Of a stretch of 64,000 nucleotides of DNA, positions 34,716 to 43,716 are shown piece after piece. The DNA is from an uncultured Selenomonadaceae bacterium (GTDB lineage: Bacteria > Bacillota > Negativicutes > Selenomonadales > Selenomonadaceae), in assembly GCA_905233135.1 (NCBI GenBank), contig CAJOCQ010000011.1:1-64000 (forward strand), in the 5' to 3' direction. The position numbers were made by a program, and so were the translations under genes. The notes under the pieces are model-generated. The model was not told the origin of the DNA. It did not search any database and worked only from the letters and a program-made list of their open reading frames with translations. The stretch's first letter is position 1. Each line of letters begins with the position of its first letter.

Positions 34716-35744
34716 ATGCCAAAAGAAGATATGTACGGCGAATCCCGAAATATGACGGCGCACGAAAAAGCCGCTATACTCTTTATCGCAGTTGGCGGCG
34801 AGTACGCGGCTAAACTTTTTGAACACCTTGACGACGACGAAATTGAAAGTATCACGCTTGAAATTGCAAACAATAAGCAAGTCAGCGCGGAACAAAAAGC
34901 CGAAGTTATCAGCGAATTTTATCAAATGGCTATGGCAAGTGATTATATTTCAACGGGCGGCTTGGAATACGCGCAGGGCGTTTTGGAAAAAGCGTTGGGC
35001 TCCGAGCGCGCAATGGGTATTTTGAACCGCTTAACTACAAGCTTGCAAGTTCGCCCCTTTGACTTCTTGAAAAAAATTGACCCTTCGCAACTTTTAAACT
35101 TTATTCAAAACGAACACCCGCAAACTATCGCACTTGTTATGGCGTACCTTGAACCCGACCAAGCCGCAATTATTATGACGGGACTTTCAACCGAAATGCA
35201 GGCGGACGTTGCAAAAAGAATTGCTACAATGGACAGAACTTCGCCTGATGTCATTCGTGAAGTTGAGCGCGTTTTGGAAAAGAAAATTTCTTCAATGCTT
35301 ACTCAAGACTTTACAACCGCCGGCGGCGTTCCTGCAATAGTCGAAGTTTTGAACCGCGTTGACCGTTCCACCGAAAAAGCTATTGTTGAATCGTTGGAAG
35401 TCGATGACCCCGAATTGGCGGAAGAAATCAAAAAACTTATGTTCGTTTTCGAGGACATTGTTTTGTTGGACGACCGCTCAATGCAAATTGTTTTGCGTCA
35501 AGTCGATACAAAAGAACTTGCACTTGCAATGAAGGCTACTACCGAAGATGCCACGAACAAAATTTTCAAAAATATGTCAAAACGCGCCGCCGAAATGCTC
35601 AAGGAAGAACTTTCCTATATGGGACCTGTTAAAATCCGCGACGTTGAAGAAGCGCAAATGAAAGTTGTTAATATAATTCGTTCGCTCGAAGACAAAGGCG
35701 AAATTGTTATTTCACGCGGACAATCTGATGAAATGATGGTTTAA
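34716..35744 (+). CDS. fliG: flagellar motor switch protein FliG
   Basis: A 342-residue rotor protein that interacts with MotA and FliF. N-terminal EKAAILFIAVGGEYAAKLFEHLDDDEIESI; middle domain NEHPQTIALVMAYLEPDQAAIIM with the EHPQ motif; C-terminal torque helix region FVFEDIVLLDDRSMQIVLRQVDTKELALAMKA. ATG 34716 with AAAGGAGC upstream is chosen; a longer frame from 34680 lies inside the repeat. The stop codon touches the stop of the convergent U32 gene, so the flagellar run ends here without fliH, fliI or fliJ. Confidence 0.96.
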   Translation: MPKEDMYGESRNMTAHEKAAILFIAVGGEYAAKLFEHLDDDEIESITLEIANNKQVSAEQKAEVISEFYQMAMASDYISTGGLEYAQGVLEKALGSERAMGILNRLTTSLQVRPFDFLKKIDPSQLLNFIQNEHPQTIALVMAYLEPDQAAIIMTGLSTEMQADVAKRIATMDRTSPDVIREVERVLEKKISSMLTQDFTTAGGVPAIVEVLNRVDRSTEKAIVESLEVDDPELAEEIKKLMFVFEDIVLLDDRSMQIVLRQVDTKELALAMKATTEDATNKIFKNMSKRAAEMLKEELSYMGPVKIRDVEEAQMKVVNIIRSLEDKGEIVISRGQSDEMMV

Positions 35745-37652
35745 TTAAATAGAATTTTTACTTTCTTTGAAGCGATAAACTCCGCTGCCGAATTTGCGCG
35801 GAGTTATTTTTTTGAGTTCTTCAAAATCAGCAGAAAAATCTTTGCCGTCAAGAGCCGCCCTGTAAATTTTTGTAACCTGCGCGACAACTTTTGGCGAATA
35901 ATCCTGCGCCTCAATCCTTAAAGCCGCCGCGCCAAAAAATTTTTCCACATACGGCAATAAACATAAATCTTTGCCAAAATAAATGTGATTGTAGCCGAAT
36001 TGGTCAACGCGGATTGAATGAACTTCGCCCGCGCTGTCAACAAGCGCAAAATGTTTATCCAAAATTTCGGGCGTTGCAAATTCGTTGAAATTCGGATAGT
36101 AAAATTTTATTAAATTATGTTCTGCAACCATTGATTCTGTTGAGCCGTGAATAATAATTTCAAGCGGCAACGCCGAATTTTCAACGACGCTTTTAACCTG
36201 CGCGAAACTCATTTCAAGCGACGCGGTTGCACGCTCGACGCCTAAACTTTGCAAAAATTCAGTTGCAACATTGTTAAAAATGTTAAATGAAAAATCTGCA
36301 TAAAGCGGCAAGTTGGAAAATGTTTTCACGCAATTTAAACTTCCCAAGTTGCTTACCAAAACGCCGTCAAAATTTATTTTTTGGCGCAAAAGTTCCGCAA
36401 GCTCATTTAAATAATTGTCACGTGTAACGCGCGGCGTGTTCAAAATAATTTTTACGTTGGAATTTTTGGCAAGAGCAACCGCAGATTTTAATTCGGCAAG
36501 CGTGAAAGGTTTCAGCGGTTTAAAAACTTCGCCGCCGACATAAATTGTATTTGCGCCGTTTGAAATTGCCGCCTTCGCCGCGTCGAGGCTTGAAACTCTT
36601 ACAGTTAATTCAGGCTTGACGGCGGCTTTTTTTATTGCAGTTTCAGAATTAAAAATTTCGGCGGTTTTAGCGTCATCAAAGGCAGGTTCAACAATTCCTT
36701 CGCTGAAAAAGCGCGGCTCGTGTTTGCCGCTTAATCCAATTTCTTTTTTGGTAGGCATTTCAAACGCACAAAGAGTAGTAAATTTTCTGACGCGCTCTTT
36801 ATAAAAATCTTGCCAAATATTTTCGTCAAGGCTGTAACCTGTAGGATCTGCCAAATATGAATCAATGGCGCGGCGGTACGCCTTAACAATCCTGCTGACA
36901 AATTCGGGCGGGCGCATTCGCCCTTCAATCTTGAAAGAATAAATCCCGCTCTGAATCAATTCGGGAATATTGCGCAAGAGGCACATATCCCCAACGGCAA
37001 GCTTGTAACTTGTATCGTCCAAAATTTCTCCCGTCGTTTCGTCAATGAATTTGTACGCCCAACGGCACGGCTTTAAACAACGCCCGCGATTTCCACTTTG
37101 CCCGAATGTTACGCCCGAATGTATGCATTGCCCCGAAGTTGCAAAGCACATATCGCCGTGAATAAAATATTCAGTCTCAATCCCCGTTTTTTCGCGCAGG
37201 AATTTAACTTCATTCAAACTAAGTTCACGCCCGACAACTACGCGCTTAATTCCCAAATTTTTCAACACTTCAACTGCCGAAATGCTGTTAATGTTCATCA
37301 TGACTGAAGCGTGAATCGGAATGTTTAAGCCGAGCTTTTTTATCAGGTGCACAACCGCCAAATCTTGCACAATGACGGCGTCGGGTTGAATTTCGTTCAA
37401 GAAGTGCAGATATTTTTCAAGCGGCGGAATTTCTTCGACACTGATTAAATTATTTAAAGTAATGTCAAGTTTAACGCCGCGTTGGTGCGCGTACGTTACG
37501 GCGGCTTTCAATTCGTCGTCAGAAAGGTTGAAGTCGTTTTTGTGAACGCGCATATTAAAATGTTTGCCGCCCAAATAAACCGCGTCCGCGCCTGCGTCAA
37601 TAGCCGCTTTAAATGTTTCAAAAGTTCCTGCCGGTGCCAAAAGTTCTACCAT
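35745..37652 (-). CDS. U32 family peptidase (two-part)
   Basis: A 635-residue protein. The N-terminal half (about 1-300) has the U32 signature: ELLAPAGTFETFKAAIDAGADAVYLGG, FNMRVHKNDF, and the cysteine cluster HGDMCFATSGQC ... NRGRCLKPCRWAY that may bind a metal or Fe-S centre, then SFKIEGRMRPPEFV. The C-terminal half repeats a TIM-like pattern (AAISNGANTIYVGGEVFKP ... NLPLYADFSFNIFN ... IIHGSTESMVAEHN). Members include RlhA/UbiU-type enzymes for RNA hydroxylation, so peptidase activity is not certain. ATG 37652 is preceded by GGGAG. Confidence 0.88.
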   Translation of the reverse strand: MVELLAPAGTFETFKAAIDAGADAVYLGGKHFNMRVHKNDFNLSDDELKAAVTYAHQRGVKLDITLNNLISVEEIPPLEKYLHFLNEIQPDAVIVQDLAVVHLIKKLGLNIPIHASVMMNINSISAVEVLKNLGIKRVVVGRELSLNEVKFLREKTGIETEYFIHGDMCFATSGQCIHSGVTFGQSGNRGRCLKPCRWAYKFIDETTGEILDDTSYKLAVGDMCLLRNIPELIQSGIYSFKIEGRMRPPEFVSRIVKAYRRAIDSYLADPTGYSLDENIWQDFYKERVRKFTTLCAFEMPTKKEIGLSGKHEPRFFSEGIVEPAFDDAKTAEIFNSETAIKKAAVKPELTVRVSSLDAAKAAISNGANTIYVGGEVFKPLKPFTLAELKSAVALAKNSNVKIILNTPRVTRDNYLNELAELLRQKINFDGVLVSNLGSLNCVKTFSNLPLYADFSFNIFNNVATEFLQSLGVERATASLEMSFAQVKSVVENSALPLEIIIHGSTESMVAEHNLIKFYYPNFNEFATPEILDKHFALVDSAGEVHSIRVDQFGYNHIYFGKDLCLLPYVEKFFGAAALRIEAQDYSPKVVAQVTKIYRAALDGKDFSADFEELKKITPRKFGSGVYRFKESKNSI

Positions 37653-37677
37653 TAGAAAATCTCCCTTCGGTCGATTT

Positions 37678-37748
37678 TTAGGAAACAGGATACAGGGATT
37701 AGGATACAGATTTAAACCCCTGTCCCCTATTTCTTAATTCCTGTTTTT
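37678..37748. repeat. family B phrase-palindrome (ACAGGATTAGG type)
   Basis: AAACAGGATACAGGGATTAGG on one side and CCCCTGTCCCCTATTTC ... CCTGTTT on the other can pair imperfectly. It lies between the divergent U32 and pheS genes, upstream of the pheS promoter. Confidence 0.5.
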
Positions 37749-37777
37749 CTAAAAATTATAGCATTGCGGCTTGACGC

Positions 37778-37806
37778 TTGCAATATCGCCCGCCTTATGG
37801 TAAATT
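37778..37806 (+). promoter_or_regulatory. candidate promoter for pheS
   Basis: TTGCAA (37778-37783), 17-base spacer, TAAATT (37801-37806); the start site would be only about 20 bases before the pheS start codon. No T-box leader fits in this space. Confidence 0.5.
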
Positions 37807-37833
37807 TATTCGTTACTAAAGGAGGTTTATTAA

Positions 37834-38865
37834 TTGGAAAGTAAAATTGCAGAATTAAAAGCGGCGGCGGCTGATTCAATAAAAGCCGCTGCAGATTTAA
37901 AGGAACTTGACAACTTAAGAGTAAAATTTTTGGGCAAAAAGGGCGAAGTTACAAATTTATTGCGCGGAATGAGTCAACTTAGCGCGGAAGAACGTCCGAA
38001 AATCGGCAAGATTGTAAACGAGGCGCGCGCAGATATTGAAAATTTAATCGCCGCCAAAAATTCCGAACTTAAAGCAAAGGCGTTGCAAAATAAATTGGCG
38101 TCTGAAAAAATCGACGTAACTTTGGCAGGCAGAAAATTTCAGCGCGGACATTTGCACCCGCTTACACTTACTTTAAACCGTATCAAAGAAATTTTTATTC
38201 AAATGGGCTATTCGATTGAAGAAGGACCTGAAGTCGAAACTGATTATTATAATTTTGAGGCGTTGAATTTGCCCAAAAATCATCCTGCGCGAGATACGCA
38301 AGATTCATTTTATATAACTGAAGAAATTTTACTGCGCACGCAGACCTCTCCTGTTCAGGCGCGCACTATGCAAAAACATAAAGACAACGCGCCGATAAGA
38401 ATGATTTCGCCGGGCAGAGTTTACCGCCGTGACGATTTCGACTCTTCACATAGCCCCGCATTTACTCAAGTTGAAGGATTGGTAATTGACAAAGGAATTA
38501 CATTCGGAAGTTTAATCGGCACGCTTGATTTTTTCTGCAAGCAAATGTTTGGCGAAAGTACAAAAATTCGCCTTCGCCCGAGCTTTTTTCCCTTCGTGGA
38601 ACCGGGAGTAGAAGTCGATGTAAGTTGCCCAATCTGTCACGGCAACGGCGGCGGTTGCAAAGTTTGCCACGATTCGGGCTGGTTGGAAATTTTGGGCGCG
38701 GGCGAAGTTCATCCAAAAGTTTTGGAAATGAGCGGCTATGATTCTTCAAAAGTCAGCGGCTTTGCGTGGGGGTGCGGCGTCGAAAGAATTGCTATGATTA
38801 AATACGGCATTGACGATTTACGCTATTTCTTTGAAAACGATATGAGATTTTTAAACCAATTCTAA
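37834..38865 (+). CDS. pheS: phenylalanine-tRNA ligase alpha subunit
   Basis: A 343-residue catalytic subunit of the alpha2-beta2 class II synthetase that charges tRNA-Phe. An N-terminal coiled coil (about 1-90) is followed by [50 protein letters not shown] (motif 1 region), [38 protein letters not shown] (motif 2), [17 protein letters not shown] and [22 protein letters not shown] (motif 3). Between these, [15 protein letters not shown] adds a cysteine pair set. The start is TTG 37834 after GGAGG. Its partner pheT is displaced about 1 kb downstream by an endonuclease gene. Confidence 0.96.
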   Translation: MESKIAELKAAAADSIKAAADLKELDNLRVKFLGKKGEVTNLLRGMSQLSAEERPKIGKIVNEARADIENLIAAKNSELKAKALQNKLASEKIDVTLAGRKFQRGHLHPLTLTLNRIKEIFIQMGYSIEEGPEVETDYYNFEALNLPKNHPARDTQDSFYITEEILLRTQTSPVQARTMQKHKDNAPIRMISPGRVYRRDDFDSSHSPAFTQVEGLVIDKGITFGSLIGTLDFFCKQMFGESTKIRLRPSFFPFVEPGVEVDVSCPICHGNGGGCKVCHDSGWLEILGAGEVHPKVLEMSGYDSSKVSGFAWGCGVERIAMIKYGIDDLRYFFENDMRFLNQF

Positions 38866-38873
38866 AAAGAAAA

Positions 38874-38902
38874 TTGACTGTTCCGCTTTTCGGTGCTACA
38901 AT
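38874..38902 (+). promoter_or_regulatory. strong sigma-A-type promoter upstream of the HNH gene
   Basis: TTGACT (38874-38879) and TACAAT (38897-38902) with a 17-base spacer, beginning 8 bases after the pheS stop. It could drive the HNH gene alone or restore expression of pheT-zapA downstream. Confidence 0.7.
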
Positions 38903-38929
38903 TTTAACTGAAGAGTTAATTGAAACATC

Positions 38930-38975
38930 GAAGGCGATACAGCCAAATTTCTATTACAGAATTATAATCGCCTTC
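38930..38975. repeat. 9-bp inverted repeat between promoter and HNH gene
   Basis: GAAGGCGAT (38930-38938) and ATCGCCTTC (38967-38975) are exact inverted repeats with a 28-base spacer. They lie in the leader of the HNH gene and could form an operator, an attenuating hairpin, or the trace of an insertion. Confidence 0.55.
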
Positions 38976-39009
38976 AATGTAGTTGTCAAATTTATTGGAG
39001 GCGGTTTAT

Positions 39010-39627
39010 GTGTACAAAGACAAAGAAAAAAGAAAGGCGTGGCGTGATAAAGTAATGCAAAAAGCAAAACTTGCATACGCAGCGTTAATGTTGTTTTATC
39101 CTTTTACTTTGGAGGATTTGCCCGGAGAAAAATGGAAATGGGTTAAGGGATATAAGAAACATTATCAAATTAGTAATTTCGGCAGATTAAAAAGTTTTGC
39201 TTACAAATCCACTCATATTCTCAGACCTCACGTTGGAAGAGGGGGATATTTGCGTTTTACTTTAAACAAAAAAGGAAAACCTAAACATTTTTTTGTACAC
39301 GTATTGGTCGCCAAAATGTTTATTCCGAACCCTAAAAATTTACCTGAAGTTAATCACAAATTCGGCGTCAAATTTGATAATTATTTTGAAAATCTTGAAT
39401 GGACAACAACATCAGAAAATCAAAAACACGCTGTAAAAATGGGATTGCGTGCTTATGCAAAACCTTACAATGTCAAGTTGACAGATGAACAAGTAAGATA
39501 TATTCGTGAAAACTATATACCACGCGATTCAAAATATGGTGCACTAGCAATGAGTAGGCAATTTAACGTAAGTGATGCCTGTATTAGAAATGTAATTCAC
39601 GGAATAACTTACAAAAATGTTGAATAA
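39010..39627 (+). CDS. free-standing HNH endonuclease with NUMOD4 domain
   Basis: A 205-residue homing-endonuclease-like protein. A basic start is followed by a NUMOD4 DNA-binding motif (LPGEKWKWVKGYKKHYQISNFGRLKSF), an HNH_3-type core (HVLVAKMFIPNPKNLPEVNHKFGVKFDNYFENLEW, then TTSENQKHAVK) and a C-terminal NUMOD1/HTH-like segment (KLTDEQVRYIRENY ... ALAMSRQFNVSDACIRNVIHG). GTG 39010 lies 8 bases after GGAGG; ATG 39008 is in another frame and ends quickly. Such genes are common in phage and introns. Here there is no intron: it sits in the spacer between pheS and pheT with its own promoter. Confidence 0.87.
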   Translation: MYKDKEKRKAWRDKVMQKAKLAYAALMLFYPFTLEDLPGEKWKWVKGYKKHYQISNFGRLKSFAYKSTHILRPHVGRGGYLRFTLNKKGKPKHFFVHVLVAKMFIPNPKNLPEVNHKFGVKFDNYFENLEWTTTSENQKHAVKMGLRAYAKPYNVKLTDEQVRYIRENYIPRDSKYGALAMSRQFNVSDACIRNVIHGITYKNVE

Positions 39628-39651
39628 AAATTTTATTGGCGGCGGGTTTAA

Positions 39652-39888
39652 ATGGAAAAACTTGAACTTCTGGAAGTGAATGAAGAAAAAGTCATTTATA
39701 AATATTTTCCTGAAACTGAAACCGAAAAATTCGGCGTTGTTTCTGTCAATCGAAAAAACGGCGAACGCAAAATTGAAAAATTGTTTGAAGAATACGGCAA
39801 CAATTATGCTTTTCACGCTTTTAACGAATTGGAACGCTACATAAGCAAGGGAAATTTTCCTGTAAGCGGCGGCGTTGCTTGGTGTTAA
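39652..39888 (+). CDS. small hypothetical protein between HNH gene and pheT
   Basis: A 78-residue acidic protein (MEKLELLEVNEEKVIYKYFPE ... VVSVNRKNGERKIEKLFEEYG ... AFHAFNELERYISKG), probably alpha/beta, with no signal, membrane or metal motif. It lies 24 bases after the HNH gene and 25 bases before pheT and belongs to the same insertion in the pheS-pheT operon. The ribosome binding site (GGCGGCGGG) is weak. No family recognised. Confidence 0.65.
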   Translation: MEKLELLEVNEEKVIYKYFPETETEKFGVVSVNRKNGERKIEKLFEEYGNNYAFHAFNELERYISKGNFPVSGGVAWC

Positions 39889-39913
39889 AATTTTATTGGA
39901 GGGATTTTATTAA

Positions 39914-42487
39914 ATGCAAGTATCTACTGGTTGGTTGAAAGATTTCTTGAAAATAGATTGTACAACTGAAGAATTGGCAGAAAAATTTACAATGAGCGGC
40001 AACCCCGTTGAAAATATAATTAAAGCGGGCGCGGGGCTTGAAAAAGTCGTAACGGGGCGCGTTGAAGAAATTACACCGCACGAAAACTCGGATCATATGT
40101 TTGTTTGTCAAATGAATGTTGGCGCGGCTGAACTTTTGCAGATTGTAACGGGCGCGCAAAACGTACACGAAGGCGATATAGTCCCCGTTGCATTAGTTGG
40201 AGCTAATCTGCCCTGCGGAAAAAAAATTTCTAAGGGCAAATTGCGCGGCGTTGTTTCAAACGGTATGCTTTGCAGCCGCAATGAATTAAACATTGAAGGC
40301 GATTCAAGCGGCATTTACATTTTGCCTAAAGATACGCCCGTTGGCGTACCCTTCGCGCAGGTTGCAGGACTTAATGACGATATTTTGGAATTTGAATTGA
40401 CGGCTAATCGCGGGGATTGTTTCAGCGTTTTCGGCTTGGTACGTGAAGCGGGCGTGCTTTTAAATCAGACGCCGAAATTTCCTGAAATTAAAGTTTCTGA
40501 AGACGCGGGGCAAAGTTCCAAAGATTTAATCGAAATAAAAATTGACGCGCAGGATTTATGCAGCAGATTTTCTGCGCGAGTGCTTACTGACGTTAAATTG
40601 GCTCCTTCGCCCGAATGGATGCAAAAACGTTTGGAAGGCGCGGGCATTCGTGCAATTAACAATGTTGTTGACGTAACAAATTTTGTAATGGTTGAATTGG
40701 GTCAACCGCTCCACGCTTACGATTATGAAAAAATTGCAGGCAAAGTTTTAAACGCGCGCCGCGCAGTTGCAGGCGAACAACTTCATACTCTCGACGATTC
40801 AAACAGACTGGCAAAGGGCGGCGAACTTGTCATTGCTGACGCCGAAAAGGCGGCGGGACTTGCGGGCGTTATGGGCGGCTTTGAAACCGAAATTACCGAA
40901 AATACAAAAACCGTTGTACTTGAGGCGGCGTCATTTAATTCTGCGTCGATTCGGCGTACCAGCCGCGCCGTCGGTTTACATTCTGAAGCAAGCGGCAGAT
41001 TTGAACGCGGCGTTAATGAAAAAGCAACCGTTACCGCGCTTGACAGAGCCGCGCAACTTTTGCAGGAAATGGGCGCGTGCAAAGTTTGTGAAGGCGTCGT
41101 TGACGTTTACCCCGCGCCGAAATCTGAAATTAAAATTCAATTCACTTGCAAGCAAATTAACGACAGGCTCGGCACTTCCTACACCGAAAAAGAAATTTTG
41201 GACGTGTTAAAATCTTTAGGCTTTAAAATTTCTGAAGTTGACGCGGAATTTGACGGCGAAGAAGTCATTGATAAAATTTCCTACGCGGCGAAACATTTAG
41301 GCAAGGCGGCTAAGGAACTCGCGCAGAACAGCGAAGTTGACGATTTTATTCAAAGCATTGGTAAAACCGTCGGCGAACTTATGAAACGCGGCGGCGCAGA
41401 ATCTTTTACAACTTATGAAGCCGTTGTACCTGATTGGCGCAATGACGTTACGCTCCCTGACGATTTATCTGAAGAAGTTGCAAGAATTTACGGCTATGAT
41501 AAAATTCCTGCTACACTTCCAAAAGGCAGTCAACAGGGCGGACAATCTAAACTGCAAAATTTCACTGACAGCATTAAAAATATTTTGTCAAGCTTGGGAA
41601 TGAATGAAGAAGTTTCTTTCGCTTTTACTCATCCTGATATGTTTGACAAGTTGCAAATTCCCGCTGAAAGTGAACTTCGCCGCGCAGTGCCGATTATGAA
41701 TCCTTTGACTGATGAATATCCGCTTTTAAGGACAACGCTTTTAAGTTCGATACTTGAAAACGCCGCGCGAAATTTCAGCCGCAAAAATGAAGACGTAAGA
41801 TTATTTGAAGTTGCGCCGATTTTTATTCCGAAAAGTTTACCGATTACCGAACAGCCGTTTGAAATTCAAAAACTTGTCGGCTTGATAATGGGACGCCGTG
41901 CGCCGAAAGGTTGGACGCAAGATAACGCCGAAGTTGATTTTTACGATATGAAGGGCATTGTTGAGGAACTTTTGGAGCGGCTTGAAATTTTCAATTACAC
42001 CGTTGAGGCGGGCGAACATTACGCGCTGCATCCCGGCAAAACTGCGATTTTCAAAAAAGGGCGTGAAATTTTGGCAACGGTCGGAGAAGTTCATCCCGCC
42101 GTTGCAGAAAATTTGGGTATCAACAAAAAAGTTTTCGTATTTGAAAGCGACGTTGAAACTTTAATGAAATGTACCGCCAAAAAATTTAACTTTGAGAATC
42201 TGCCGAAATATCCCGCAATTTCCCGCGACCTTGCAATTTTGGTAAATCTTGACACGGCGGCGGGCGAAGTCGAAAAAGTTATTAAAAAATCTGCAGGAAA
42301 ATTTTTCAAGGAAGTAACGCTCTTTGACGTGTACACGGGCGAAAGAATTGACGCCGCCAAAAAAAGTTTGGCATTCAATATCAAATTCCAGTCGAACGAA
42401 AGAACTTTGACGGACGAAGAGGCGGACGCCGCGTTCAAGGAAATTTTGGCGGCGGTTGAAAAAACTTTTGACGCTAAATTGAGGTGA
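39914..42487 (+). CDS. pheT: phenylalanine-tRNA ligase beta subunit
   Basis: An 857-residue partner of PheS. Domains in order: tRNA-binding OB fold at about 38-150 (VVTGRVEEITPHENSDHMFVC ... LRGVVSNGMLCSRNEL); B3/B4 editing domain at about 210-390 (NNVVDVTNFVMVELGQPLHAYD, RRTSRAVGLHSEASGRFERG); B5 domain at about 400-530 ending DLSEEVARIYGYDKIPATLP; a catalytic-like core; C-terminal anticodon-binding FDX-ACB (KYPAISRDLAILVN ... LFDVYTGERI). It is about 50 residues longer than the roughly 800 typical; the excess is a helical insertion in B5 at about 447-498. ATG 39914 follows GGAGGG. Confidence 0.95.
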   Translation: MQVSTGWLKDFLKIDCTTEELAEKFTMSGNPVENIIKAGAGLEKVVTGRVEEITPHENSDHMFVCQMNVGAAELLQIVTGAQNVHEGDIVPVALVGANLPCGKKISKGKLRGVVSNGMLCSRNELNIEGDSSGIYILPKDTPVGVPFAQVAGLNDDILEFELTANRGDCFSVFGLVREAGVLLNQTPKFPEIKVSEDAGQSSKDLIEIKIDAQDLCSRFSARVLTDVKLAPSPEWMQKRLEGAGIRAINNVVDVTNFVMVELGQPLHAYDYEKIAGKVLNARRAVAGEQLHTLDDSNRLAKGGELVIADAEKAAGLAGVMGGFETEITENTKTVVLEAASFNSASIRRTSRAVGLHSEASGRFERGVNEKATVTALDRAAQLLQEMGACKVCEGVVDVYPAPKSEIKIQFTCKQINDRLGTSYTEKEILDVLKSLGFKISEVDAEFDGEEVIDKISYAAKHLGKAAKELAQNSEVDDFIQSIGKTVGELMKRGGAESFTTYEAVVPDWRNDVTLPDDLSEEVARIYGYDKIPATLPKGSQQGGQSKLQNFTDSIKNILSSLGMNEEVSFAFTHPDMFDKLQIPAESELRRAVPIMNPLTDEYPLLRTTLLSSILENAARNFSRKNEDVRLFEVAPIFIPKSLPITEQPFEIQKLVGLIMGRRAPKGWTQDNAEVDFYDMKGIVEELLERLEIFNYTVEAGEHYALHPGKTAIFKKGREILATVGEVHPAVAENLGINKKVFVFESDVETLMKCTAKKFNFENLPKYPAISRDLAILVNLDTAAGEVEKVIKKSAGKFFKEVTLFDVYTGERIDAAKKSLAFNIKFQSNERTLTDEEADAAFKEILAAVEKTFDAKLR

Positions 42488-42493
42488 TTGGAA

Positions 42494-42760
42494 TTGCCTG
42501 AAGAAAAAAAAGTCGGCGAAATGCAACGTGTTTCGGTTGAAATTTTCGGCGACGTTTACCACTTGAAAACCGATGACCCCGAAGGCTTAGAAAAAATTGT
42601 ACAAATGGTAAATTTCACAATGAAGTCAATTTCGCAGAACACGCGCACATTTGCGGGCAGTCGAATTGCGGTTATGGCGGCGTTAAAAATTGCTGAAGAC
42701 TATATGCAACTGAAAAAAGATTATGACGAACTTTTGGCTCTGCTCAAAGATAATAAATAG
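42494..42760 (+). CDS. zapA: cell division protein ZapA
   Basis: An 88-residue FtsZ-ring stabiliser. RVSVEIFGDVYHLKTDDPEGLEKIVQMVNFTMKSI is the N-terminal ZapA domain; a helical C-terminus (RIAVMAALKIAEDYMQLKKDYDELLALL) forms the dimer coiled coil. TTG 42494 is chosen because GAGGTGA lies just upstream; that site overlaps the pheT stop, so the two are coupled. pheT-zapA adjacency is a common Firmicutes arrangement. Confidence 0.92.
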   Translation: MPEEKKVGEMQRVSVEIFGDVYHLKTDDPEGLEKIVQMVNFTMKSISQNTRTFAGSRIAVMAALKIAEDYMQLKKDYDELLALLKDNK

Positions 42761-42785
42761 GCGACGGGTTTTAAATATCAATTTA

Positions 42786-42816
42786 AAGGCGGCTGGAATT
42801 AACGAGAAGCCGCCTT
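42786..42816 (+). terminator. terminator after zapA
   Basis: AAGGCGGCT pairs with AGCCGCCTT (9 bp, 13-base loop). The following tract (CATTATCTTTT) is only moderately T-rich, so termination may be partial. Confidence 0.55.
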
Positions 42817-42901
42817 CATTATCTTTTGGGCATAAATATATATCTGTTGCAAGAAATTGATTTTAGGTGTATTACAGGCGAAATTTGACGAGGCGGGAAT
42901 T

Positions 42902-43648
42902 TTGAAGAATTATAAAATTGAAGGCGTAATTTTGCGCACGACGGATTTTGGCGACGCTAATCGCGTCATTACGATTTACACGCGGGATTTTGGAAAAATC
43001 GAAGTCAACGCTTACGGTTGCCGCCGCGCCAAAAATCCCTTAAGCGGCGCGTTGCAAATGTTTAATCTGATTTCGGCGGAAGTCAACAGCGGCGCGAAAG
43101 TCGATTCAATCAAAGAGGCTGACGTTATAAAATTTTTCCCCAACTTGAACGCCGATATTGAAAAAATTGCTTATGCGTCATTGTTTTTTGAAATTGTAAA
43201 CCGAATGACTTTGCCGAAATTTCCCGAAGGCGAAATTTACGATTTACTTTTAAAAAGTTTGCCCGCGCTTGATGAAAGGAACGCCAAAGTTGCCGCGCTG
43301 ATTGGAATTTTTCAATTTATGGAATTTAGCGGCGTGCAACTGAATTTTTTCCACTGCGTACATTGCGGCGAAGAAATTAAAACTGACGCGGCGTTGAGTT
43401 TGACTGAAGGCGGCGCACTTTGTAAAAATTGCGGCGGCGTCGCGCAGGATTCTTTCAACTATCCTCAAAATTTGCAACAAGCTTTTTACAAAATTTTAAA
43501 TTTCGATTGGCGGGAACATTTGAATTTCAATCTGAAGGAAATTAACACGGCAGAAAAAATTATTCTGCGCTACATTCAAGAAATTATCGGCAAAGAATTA
43601 AACGCCGTGAAATTTATTCGGCAACTTGAAACTTTGCAAAAAAATTAA
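42902..43648 (+). CDS. recO: DNA repair protein RecO
   Basis: A 248-residue RecFOR mediator that helps load RecA and anneals single strands. The N-terminal OB fold reads YKIEGVILRTTDFGDANRVITIYTRDFGKIEVNAYGCRR; the C-terminal part has a zinc finger, HCVHCGEEI ... LCKNCGGVAQ. TTG 42902 is preferred: GAGGCGGG is 5 bases upstream and the family normally starts at this point; the frame extends back to 42857 but without a site. It ends at a strong terminator. Confidence 0.93.
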   Translation: MKNYKIEGVILRTTDFGDANRVITIYTRDFGKIEVNAYGCRRAKNPLSGALQMFNLISAEVNSGAKVDSIKEADVIKFFPNLNADIEKIAYASLFFEIVNRMTLPKFPEGEIYDLLLKSLPALDERNAKVAALIGIFQFMEFSGVQLNFFHCVHCGEEIKTDAALSLTEGGALCKNCGGVAQDSFNYPQNLQQAFYKILNFDWREHLNFNLKEINTAEKIILRYIQEIIGKELNAVKFIRQLETLQKN

Positions 43649-43673
43649 GCCGTCCTTACCGGGCGGCTTTTTT
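43649..43673 (+). terminator. terminator after recO
   Basis: GCCGTCC pairs with GGGCGGC (one T-G wobble), 5-base loop, followed by TTTTTTT. Confidence 0.85.
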
Positions 43674-43687
43674 ATTGGATATAAATT

Positions 43688-43716
43688 TTGACTATTTAAA
43701 TTTCAAACGTTATAAT
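43688..43716 (+). promoter_or_regulatory. near-consensus sigma-A promoter
   Basis: TTGACT (43688-43693), 17-base spacer, TATAAT (43711-43716); leader of about 80 bases to the coiled-coil membrane protein gene. Confidence 0.8.

Noticed and set aside
37653-37833. T-box riboswitch upstream of pheS
   Set aside because: The leader after the candidate promoter is too short and no T-box sequence or specifier stem is seen.
39008-39055. ATG start at 39008 for the HNH gene
   Set aside because: It is in a different frame and stops after about 15 codons; GTG 39010 is in frame with a well-spaced ribosome binding site.
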